8,792 bases of DNA, taken from positions 1-8,792 of the forward strand of contig JAHIVS010000379.1 in the NCBI GenBank assembly GCA_018816605.1, read 5' to 3'. This DNA is from Pseudomonadota bacterium. Its GTDB lineage: Bacteria; Desulfobacterota; Desulfobacteria; Desulfobacterales; Desulfobacteraceae. Under the pieces are notes generated by a model. The model worked only from the letters and a program-made list of their open reading frames with translations, was not told the origin of the DNA and ran no database searches. A program made the translations under genes and the position numbers. Shown piece by piece: positions 1 through 5,522 of this stretch (position 1 is its first letter; each line of letters opens with the position of its first letter).

Positions 1-125
1 CGACTCATAGCGGTCGCGCCACCTTGTGATAGTCGGCGTAGTCGTGTTCAGTTGACGCATGATCTCCCTCGTGGAAAGACCATCAGCACTGAGCAGGACA
101 GATACGCGCTCTGAGCGCTGACTTC
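1..125 (-). mobile_element. IS630-type transposase fragment (HTH region), both ends missing
   Basis: Read on the minus strand in the frame whose last codon is bases 1-3, this stretch gives about 41 residues including RSERVSVLLSADGLSTREI, followed by MRQLNTTTPTITRWRDRYES. This is the homeodomain-like helix-turn-helix found near the N-terminus of IS630-family transposases: a conserved 'R...LL.A.GLS..EI...L' helix pair, then a 'T...T..WR.RY' recognition helix. The rest of the transposase would continue left of the window. Upstream, toward higher coordinates, homology stops near base 120. No start codon, ribosome site or terminal inverted repeat is visible before alcohol dehydrogenase sequence begins near 127-133, so the 5' end of the gene and the element end are missing. 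The frame runs on open antisense to the dehydrogenase, which I regard as chance. IS630 is the best fit; a related IS family with the same HTH is possible. Confidence 0.7.
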
Positions 126-126
126 T

Positions 127-1119
127 GTGGCGTATTCCTATTCCGTACAATCTGAACCTTCGCCTGGGATCATCGATGAAATCGTCCGGACATACCAGAA
201 TAAACAGATTCACGTGGTAGTTGCCATTGGCGGCGGGAGTGTCATGGATACAGGGAAAGCGGTGTCTGCCATGCTGACCCAAAAGGAACCGGTTTCAACC
301 TATCTGGAAGGGGTGGGAACCAAACCCTATGGGGGTAAAAAAATTGCGTTTATTGCTGTGCCCACCACAGCCGGAACCGGCAGCGAGGCAACCCAGAATG
401 CCGTGCTCTCCTGTGTCGGAGAAAACGGGTTTAAAAAATCCCTTCGCCATGAAACCCTGGTGCCGGATATCGCGGTGGTTGATCCGGAATTAACCCTGTC
501 CTGCCCTCCTGAAATTACGGCGGCCTGCGGTATGGATGCCGTGACCCAGCTGATCGAGTCCTATGTCTCGGCCAATGCCTCCCCCATGACAGACGCACTG
601 GCGTTGGGCGGATTAAGCGTTCTGGGCGATGCCCTTTTGAGAGCCGCTGTCACAGATCCCACAGACCTTGCCGCCCGCACCCGAATGTGTTATGGATCCT
701 ATGTTTCAGGTTTGACCCTTGCCAATGCAGGGCTTGGGACGGTCCACGGATTGGCCGCAGTTATCGGGGGTCTTTTTTCCATCCCCCATGGGGTTATTTG
801 CGGGACCCTGCTCGCACCAGTGACACAAAAAACTATAAAAGCACTGATCCAAAAGGACCCTCAAAGCCCGTTCCTTGCGAAATATGCCTTCCTGGGAAAG
901 GTACTTGGCGAATCAAAATCAGGGGATCCCCTGGAAAATGCAGACCTGGTTTCAGACCTGTTGATGGAATGGACCACTGTTTTGAAAATTCCCTTGCTGG
1001 GCCAATATGGCGTCACCGGAAAGGATGTTGATAAAATCGCGTCTGCCACCGCCCAGAAAAGCAATCCCGTGATCTTAACCGCCAAAGATTTGAAAGAGAT
1101 CCTCAACACCAGAATTTAA
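127..1119 (+). CDS. iron-containing alcohol dehydrogenase, 5'-truncated
   Basis: Member of the group III iron-dependent alcohol dehydrogenases, cytosolic NAD(P)-linked enzymes that interconvert alcohols and aldehydes or ketones. The visible 330 residues contain the nucleotide-binding GGGSVMD (35-41), the PTTAGTGSE loop (79-87), and the C-terminal helical domain with metal ligands Asp137, His207 (TVHG) and His221 (IPHG). The position that is the first metal histidine in FucO (D-x-x-x-H) is Gln141 here (DAVTQ). Full-length family members are near 385 residues. Homology starts at about YSYSVQSEPSP, so roughly the first 55-60 residues, including the start of the dinucleotide-binding fold, are absent. 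The GTG at 127 is only the first possible start after an in-frame TGA at 112-114, with no convincing ribosome site. The gene is therefore probably non-functional, cut at a junction with transposase sequence. Substrate is unknown; proximity to a glycerol transporter suggests, but does not show, a polyol-related alcohol. Confidence 0.85.
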   Translation: MAYSYSVQSEPSPGIIDEIVRTYQNKQIHVVVAIGGGSVMDTGKAVSAMLTQKEPVSTYLEGVGTKPYGGKKIAFIAVPTTAGTGSEATQNAVLSCVGENGFKKSLRHETLVPDIAVVDPELTLSCPPEITAACGMDAVTQLIESYVSANASPMTDALALGGLSVLGDALLRAAVTDPTDLAARTRMCYGSYVSGLTLANAGLGTVHGLAAVIGGLFSIPHGVICGTLLAPVTQKTIKALIQKDPQSPFLAKYAFLGKVLGESKSGDPLENADLVSDLLMEWTTVLKIPLLGQYGVTGKDVDKIASATAQKSNPVILTAKDLKEILNTRI

Positions 1120-1236
1120 ATAAAATTATTTGGTTTTCCACTTGATGAAGCTTTAAATACATGTTATTTGCATAGGTACTCACTTTCTCTTCTCACATCT
1201 GTAATTACTCTAATCCATTTTTATCCGGAGTTCTAA
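1120..1236 (+). promoter_or_regulatory. AT-rich leader of the glp operon; promoter expected here
   Basis: This 117-base AT-rich non-coding gap is the only sizeable space before the six-gene transporter operon, so the operon promoter should lie here. No strong consensus is visible. The best -10 candidate is TGTAAT at 1200-1205, with a poor -35 (TACTCA at 1177-1182). A second guess is TTGATG at 1142-1147 with TATTTG at 1165-1170 (17-base spacer). An inverted repeat, AAATA-N5-TATTT (1155-1169), overlaps the second guess and could be an operator, though such AT-only arms arise easily by chance. Another AT-only palindrome, AAATAA-AA-TTATTT, follows the dehydrogenase stop codon; it is too weak to call a terminator. 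The ribosome site GGAG at 1227-1230 sits six bases before the glpS ATG. Confidence 0.3.
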
Positions 1237-2358
1237 ATGAGTATTTCAATTGAGAATATCAGCTTACATGTTGATAATGAAATGTATTTGAAGGATATTT
1301 CCCTGGAGTTTGAATCCGGCTCTAAAAATATATTTCTTGGCAGAACACTGGCCGGAAAAACCTCTCTTTTAAGGATACTGGCCGGTTTGGATCGTCCTTC
1401 CAGGGGCAGGATACTGGTGGACGGGCAGGATGTTACCGGGGTATCGGTTCGCAAGCGCAATATCTCCATGGTCTACCAGCAATTTATCAATTATCCGTCC
1501 TTTACGGTCTATGAAAATATCGCCTCTCCGTTGAAAGTGGCCGGGATGGAGAAACGCCTGATCGATGTAAGGGTCAGAGAAGCGGCTTCCATGCTGCACC
1601 TTGAGGATATGCTGGACAGGCTGCCCGGAGAGCTCTCCGGCGGACAGCAGCAGCGGTGCGCCATTGCCCGGGCCCTGGTAAAAGATGCCAAGCTTTTGTT
1701 GCTGGATGAACCCCTGGTCAACCTGGATTACAAACTCCGGGAAGAACTCCAGATAGATCTCCAGGATATCTTTAAACAAAGACAGGCCATTGTTGTGTAC
1801 ACCTCCACCGAACCCTCTGAAGCCTTGAAACTTGGCGGCAACATAGTTGTTCTCGATGAAGGCCGGGTTCTCCAAACCGGGATCACTTCTGAGGTGTATC
1901 ATAGACCTGCTTGCATACGCGTGGCCGAAGTTTTCAGTGACCCGCCCATCAACCTGATTGCCTGCCATGTTCACGGTTCAAAATTCGGACTGGGGCAAAA
2001 TGTGACCCTTCCCTTGGCAGGACACCTAAAATCACTGGTACCCGGTGATTATAGAGTCGGTATCCGATCCAATCACCTGTATTTAAAACCGCAAAATCAA
2101 ACGGATATCGCCATGGAAGCCATTATAGACCTGGCAGAAATAAACGGGTCTGAAACATTTTTACATATGAATTATGCCAACACGAAACTGGTTGTTCAGG
2201 AGGTGGGCATTTATTCAAAAAAAATGGGGTCAAAGATCCGGATCTATCTTGATCCGGCAAATTTGTTTGTGTTTTCCCAGGCAGGAGAACTGATTTTGTC
2301 GCCGGAAAGAACAGGGGCTCAGTCGGTCGAGAACAGGAGAGACAAATGGCTAAAATAA
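1237..2358 (+). CDS. glpS: glycerol ABC transporter ATP-binding subunit GlpS-like
   Basis: Cytoplasmic ATPase of a carbohydrate-type ABC importer (373 residues, MalK/UgpC-like architecture). Residues 1-235 are the nucleotide-binding domain: Walker A G35-RTLA-GKT42, Q-loop glutamine in VYQQF (79-83), signature LSGGQ (133-137), Walker B LLLLDE (153-158). The rest is a TOBE-type regulatory domain (for example DYRVGIRSNHLYLK, 271-284). The Walker A wording 'GRTLAGKT' instead of GPSGCGKS is unusual but keeps GxxxxGKT, and is typical of GlpS relatives as I recall them. The switch (H-loop) histidine, normally in YVTHDQ, is replaced: the aligned stretch is YTSTEP (188-193), putting Thr191 at the histidine position. 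Start is the ATG at 1237 with GGAG six bases upstream. The 3' end overlaps the next ATPase gene by 13 bases, indicating translational coupling. Assignment to glpS rests on gene order and the small DUF2160 gene downstream. Confidence 0.85.
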   Translation: MSISIENISLHVDNEMYLKDISLEFESGSKNIFLGRTLAGKTSLLRILAGLDRPSRGRILVDGQDVTGVSVRKRNISMVYQQFINYPSFTVYENIASPLKVAGMEKRLIDVRVREAASMLHLEDMLDRLPGELSGGQQQRCAIARALVKDAKLLLLDEPLVNLDYKLREELQIDLQDIFKQRQAIVVYTSTEPSEALKLGGNIVVLDEGRVLQTGITSEVYHRPACIRVAEVFSDPPINLIACHVHGSKFGLGQNVTLPLAGHLKSLVPGDYRVGIRSNHLYLKPQNQTDIAMEAIIDLAEINGSETFLHMNYANTKLVVQEVGIYSKKMGSKIRIYLDPANLFVFSQAGELILSPERTGAQSVENRRDKWLK

Positions 2359-3437
2359 CCCTGGACAAGGTTGCCCACAGTTATGGTGCGAATCCTTTGG
2401 CACCGTCGGATTACGCGTTAAGATTGATTGACAACATCTGGCAGGACGGGGGGGCCTATGCCCTTCTCGGTCCTTCCGGCTGTGGGAAAACAACATTGTT
2501 GAATATTATTTCCGGCCTGCTGACGCCCAGCAAAGGAAGGGTTTTGTTTGACGGAAAAGATGTTACCGCCCTGCCGCCCGAGCGACGAAATATTGCCCAG
2601 GTTTTTCAATTCCCTGTTCTCTATGACACCATGAGTGTATATGACAACCTTGCCTTTCCTTTGAAAAACAGAGGGTTTAATCGCGCAGATATCAAGACCC
2701 GGGTTCTGGAAGTGGCCGCCATACTTGATCTGACAGACAGCCTTGGCAAAAAGGCAGCCGGACTCACGGCAGATGCCAAACAAAAAATATCCCTGGGCAG
2801 GGGACTCGTCAGAAGCGACGTGGCAGCGATTCTATTTGATGAACCCCTTACCGTTATCGATCCCCACCTGAAATGGCAGCTGCGATGTAAACTCAAGCAG
2901 GTTCATGAACACTTAAAACTGACCCTGCTGTATGTCACCCATGACCAGGTGGAAGCCCTTACCTTTGCCGACCATGTGATTGTCATGTACCAGGGGGAGA
3001 TTGTCCAGATCGGAACACCCCAGGAATTGTTTGAAAACCCCAGTCACAAATTTGTCGGATATTTTATCGGCAGTCCCGGAATGAATTTTATGCCCTGCAC
3101 CCTTGAGGGCAATGAGGCCGTGGTGGGGGATATCAAAATCAGGTTAAATGATCAGACCGCAGCCCTGGGTGCTGGTGCCAGGGGCAAGCTTGAACTTGGC
3201 ATCCGGCCGCTGTATCTGGAAGTACATGATAGAAATGTTCAAGGAAGTGTTCCGGCAAGGGTCAAGTCAATTGAGGATCAGGGCAGTTATAAAATTGTTA
3301 CAGCGGTTCTGGGCAGTCGGAATATTGTAAGGGCGAGGCTGGCCGAGGGAAAACCCGCTCCCTGTGAACATGCCTGGCTGAAGTTTCCTGAAAGCTGGAT
3401 CAGATTGTTCAGCGATGAAAGGCTCTTAAAAAATTAA
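2346..3437 (+). CDS. glpT: glycerol ABC transporter ATP-binding subunit GlpT-like
   Basis: Second cytoplasmic ATPase of the importer (363 residues). It has a canonical Walker A GPSGCGKT (42-49), Q-loop glutamine in VFQF (86-89), Walker B AILFDE (161-166) with the catalytic glutamate, and an H-loop YVTHDQ with His199. After about residue 235 comes a TOBE-type domain (GIRPLYLEV). The ABC signature is degenerate: where LSGGQQQR is expected it reads LTADAKQK (140-147), followed by a normal helix (ISLGRGLV). The defect complements that of GlpS, so a GlpS-GlpT heterodimer would have one good ATP site. AGGAGA at 2335-2340 lies five bases before the ATG, inside the end of glpS. This GlpT is an ABC ATPase in the Rhizobium nomenclature and is not the glycerol-3-phosphate antiporter also called GlpT in E. 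coli. Confidence 0.85.
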   Translation: MAKITLDKVAHSYGANPLAPSDYALRLIDNIWQDGGAYALLGPSGCGKTTLLNIISGLLTPSKGRVLFDGKDVTALPPERRNIAQVFQFPVLYDTMSVYDNLAFPLKNRGFNRADIKTRVLEVAAILDLTDSLGKKAAGLTADAKQKISLGRGLVRSDVAAILFDEPLTVIDPHLKWQLRCKLKQVHEHLKLTLLYVTHDQVEALTFADHVIVMYQGEIVQIGTPQELFENPSHKFVGYFIGSPGMNFMPCTLEGNEAVVGDIKIRLNDQTAALGAGARGKLELGIRPLYLEVHDRNVQGSVPARVKSIEDQGSYKIVTAVLGSRNIVRARLAEGKPAPCEHAWLKFPESWIRLFSDERLLKN

Positions 3438-3456
3438 ATTCGGAGTGCGGTGACGT

Positions 3457-4329
3457 ATGGACAAATGGAAAGATAACAAGGCCTGGTTTCTGGTTATACC
3501 GGTTTTTTTATTGGTTGCTTTCAGCGCCATCATTCCCCTGATGACCGTGGTCAACTATTCCCTCCAGGATATTTTCGGTCCGGGGCAAAGGGTTTTTGTG
3601 GGGCTGGAGTGGTTTGAACAGGTATTGTCCGACACGCGGTTGCATGATGCGTTGTGGCGGCAGCTGCTTTTTTCCGGGTTAGTGCTGTTGATTGAAATGC
3701 CCCTGGGTATTCTGATTGCCTTGATAATGCCCCAAAAAGGCCTGGCTGCATCCATCAGCCTGGTTCTCATTGCCCTTCCCCTCCTGATTCCCTGGAATGT
3801 TATCGGAACCATCTGGATTATTTTCACCCGGCCGGATATCGGCCTGTTCGGTGCTGCCATCAATGGAATGGGGATTGCCTTTGATCATACATCAAGCCCC
3901 ATTCAGGCCTGGATAACCCTGATGTTTATGGAAGTCTGGCATTGGACGCCCCTTGTGGTGCTCCTTGCCTATGCAGGCCTTCGCGCCATACCCGAAGCCT
4001 ATTTCCAGGCAGCTAAAATAGACGGGGCCTCCAGCTGGGCAACCTTTCGGTATATCCAGCTGCCTAAAATGAGGGGCGTTCTGACCATTGCCCTGCTGCT
4101 TCGTTTTATGGACAGCTTTTTGATTTATGCCGAACCCTTTGTTCTGACCGGAGGGGGACCGGGCAATACCACCACCTTTTTGTCCATATATCTGGTTAAG
4201 GTTGCTGTGGGGCAGTTTGATCTGGGACCGGCAGCAGCGTTCTCTTTGGTTTATTTTCTCATCATCCTCCTGTTCTGCTGGATGTTTTACCAGGTTTTGC
4301 AAAATGTCGGGAAAGGAGAAAAAGCATGA
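3457..4329 (+). CDS. glpP: glycerol ABC transporter permease GlpP-like
   Basis: Inner-membrane permease of the MalF/UgpA type (290 residues) that would form one half of the transport channel. About six hydrophobic segments are visible, near residues 10-32, 68-92, 98-123, 152-172, 205-227 and 258-281. The cytoplasmic EAA loop that docks on the ATPase is clear: EAYFQAAKIDGAS (180-192), ending in YIQLP (199-203). The stretch EPFVLTGGGPGNTTTFLS (226-243) is typical of sugar-type ABC permeases. The start at 3457 follows glpT by 19 bases. Its ribosome site is weak: CGGAG at 3441-3445 is 11 bases away. The stop overlaps the next permease start in an ATGA arrangement, which indicates coupled translation. 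The family assignment is firm; the glycerol substrate is inferred from operon structure. Confidence 0.87.
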   Translation: MDKWKDNKAWFLVIPVFLLVAFSAIIPLMTVVNYSLQDIFGPGQRVFVGLEWFEQVLSDTRLHDALWRQLLFSGLVLLIEMPLGILIALIMPQKGLAASISLVLIALPLLIPWNVIGTIWIIFTRPDIGLFGAAINGMGIAFDHTSSPIQAWITLMFMEVWHWTPLVVLLAYAGLRAIPEAYFQAAKIDGASSWATFRYIQLPKMRGVLTIALLLRFMDSFLIYAEPFVLTGGGPGNTTTFLSIYLVKVAVGQFDLGPAAAFSLVYFLIILLFCWMFYQVLQNVGKGEKA

Positions 4330-5129
4330 GACTGCAAAAACGCACCTTTTTTTTCATGGGGTATCTGTTTCTTTTAATGCTTCCCATATATTGGATGCTC
4401 AACATGTCCTTGAAAACCAATGCCGATATCCTAAGTTCTTTTACCCTGTATCCTGTAAACATCACCTTTGAAAACTACATAAAAATTTTTACGGATGTTT
4501 CCTGGTATTCGGGGTATATCAACTCGATCCTCTATGTGACCATGAACATGGCCATTTCTCTGACGACAGCCCTGCCGGCCGCCTATGCCTTTTCGCGATA
4601 TCGTTTCCTTGGGGACAAACACATGTTTTTCTGGCTGCTGACCAATCGCATGGCACCGGCTGCTGTGTTTTTGCTGCCGTTTTTTCAATTGTATTCAACC
4701 TTTGGTCTCATTGACACCCACATTGCCGTTGCCCTTGCCCACTGTCTGTTTAATGTGCCCCTGGCTGTCTGGATTCTGGAAGGTTTCATGTCCGGGGTTC
4801 CCCGGGAAATAGATGAAACCGCCTTCATTGACGGGTACAAATTTCCCAGATTTTTTTTAACCATTTTTCTCCCCCAGATACGATCCGGGATCGGTGTTAC
4901 GGCTTTTTTCTGCTTCATGTTTTCCTGGGTGGAGCTTTTGCTGGCAAGGACCCTGACCACAACAAATGCCAAACCCATTGCAGCCACCATGACGCGAACC
5001 GTCAGTGCTTCGGGTTTGGACTGGGGATTATTGGCCGCTGCCGGCATCCTGACCATTGTACCCGGGGCCCTGGTTATCTGGTTTGTCAGAAATAATCTGG
5101 CAAAGGGGTTTGCCATGGGACGGGTTTAA
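4326..5129 (+). CDS. glpQ: glycerol ABC transporter permease GlpQ-like
   Basis: Second inner-membrane permease of the MalG/UgpE type (267 residues), partner of GlpP. Hydrophobic segments lie near residues 8-27, 66-88, 100-123, 132-152, 187-207 and 234-255. The EAA loop is EIDETAFIDG (161-170) leading to IFLPQ (180-184), with the usual glycine and Leu-Pro end. FENYIKIF (48-55) in the first periplasmic stretch is typical of MalG-type proteins. Translation is coupled to glpP by a 4-base ATGA overlap, and AAGGAG at 4313-4318 stands seven bases before the ATG. This GlpQ is a permease in the Rhizobium naming and is unrelated to the glycerophosphodiesterase GlpQ of E. coli. Confidence 0.87.
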   Translation: MRLQKRTFFFMGYLFLLMLPIYWMLNMSLKTNADILSSFTLYPVNITFENYIKIFTDVSWYSGYINSILYVTMNMAISLTTALPAAYAFSRYRFLGDKHMFFWLLTNRMAPAAVFLLPFFQLYSTFGLIDTHIAVALAHCLFNVPLAVWILEGFMSGVPREIDETAFIDGYKFPRFFLTIFLPQIRSGIGVTAFFCFMFSWVELLLARTLTTTNAKPIAATMTRTVSASGLDWGLLAAAGILTIVPGALVIWFVRNNLAKGFAMGRV

Positions 5130-5142
5130 AAAAGGAGCTGCA

Positions 5143-5421
5143 ATGACCTTAGAATGGATGGCATGGACACTTCCCACCACATTGTTTTTCACCGGCATTG
5201 CCTTGATTCTGGTTTCCATGACAATCTGGCAGGTCCTTTCGCCCAGCATTGAGCGGAAAGGATTTTTACCCATCTCAACCACAAGGGGTGATCGGCTGTT
5301 TATCGGGCTTCTGGGCAGTGCCTACATCCATCTGGCATGGATCGGATTGACGGATATGACCTTGTGGATAGGATTTGTGATTGCCCTTGTCTGGATGGCC
5401 GTGGCCATGCGCTGGGGATAG
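5143..5421 (+). CDS. glpU: small DUF2160 integral membrane protein, GlpU-like
   Basis: A 92-residue membrane protein of the DUF2160 family, with about three transmembrane segments near residues 10-28, 48-66 and 70-88. Family hallmarks are the short loop VLSPSIERKGFLP, then TTRGDRLFIG and AYIHLAWIGLTD. DUF2160 proteins are encoded with glycerol-type ABC importers (glpU in Rhizobium leguminosarum), between the permeases and the binding protein, as here. The exact role is unknown; an accessory subunit or stabiliser of the permease pair is a reasonable inference. I chose the ATG at 5143 because AAGGAG (5132-5137) is five bases upstream and the protein then begins MTLEWMAW, as in relatives. An earlier in-frame ATG at 5056 would overlap glpQ by over 70 bases and add a non-homologous tail. 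The gene begins 13 bases after the glpQ stop. Confidence 0.85.
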   Translation: MTLEWMAWTLPTTLFFTGIALILVSMTIWQVLSPSIERKGFLPISTTRGDRLFIGLLGSAYIHLAWIGLTDMTLWIGFVIALVWMAVAMRWG

Positions 5422-5437
5422 GGTTGCATCTAACCAT

Positions 5438-5470
5438 ATTGCAGGTGCTAACTGCCTTCGCGCCTGCAGT
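5438..5470 (+). other. stem-loop between glpU and glpV
   Basis: Bases 5438-5448 (ATTGCAGGTGC) pair with 5460-5470 (GCGCCTGCAGT) in an 11-base-pair stem with two G-U pairs, closing an 11-base loop (TAACTGCCTTC). No T-run follows directly, so it does not look like an intrinsic terminator. It lies in the only intergenic gap of any size inside the operon, just before the binding-protein gene. By analogy with the hairpins near malE in other importer operons, it could protect the mRNA or adjust the ratio of binding protein to membrane subunits. That role is inferred. Confidence 0.45.
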
Positions 5471-5480
5471 GGCGTCCTTG

Positions 5481-5498
5481 TAAAAAGGGCCCTTTTTA
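5481..5498 (+). other. 18-base perfect palindrome upstream of glpV
   Basis: TAAAAAGGGCCCTTTTTA is a perfect 18-base palindrome, ending 24 bases before the preferred glpV start. As RNA it could form a seven-pair stem with a GGCC loop followed by a few more A/T bases, so it might act as a weak attenuator. As DNA it could be a dimeric-regulator operator for an internal promoter. Neither role is shown by the sequence. Confidence 0.35.
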
Positions 5499-5522
5499 AT
5501 GAAGGTAAATGGAGGGAATGCG

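Noticed and set aside
1116..1136. AT palindrome after the dehydrogenase stop as a terminator
   Set aside because: The arms are only A and T (AAATAA/TTATTT), so the hairpin would be too weak, and the following T-run is interrupted by GG.
1369..1974. 201-residue open frame on the minus strand inside glpS
   Set aside because: Antisense to the ATPase motifs; no domain, no ribosome site, and composition typical of a shadow.
5056..5142. Upstream in-frame start for the DUF2160 protein
   Set aside because: It would overlap glpQ by over 70 bases and add residues unlike relatives. The ATG at 5143 has an ideal ribosome site and gives the family-typical MTLEWMAW start.
5429..5452. Possible attC-like core (ATCTAAC, and a nearby CTAAC) in the glpU-glpV gap
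   Set aside because: There is no matching GTTRRRY partner at a suitable distance, and the surroundings are a conserved metabolic operon, not an integron.
5499..5522. Upstream ATG for the binding protein
   Set aside because: No ribosome site precedes 5499. The ATG at 5523 has GGAGGG six bases before it and begins directly with a normal signal peptide.
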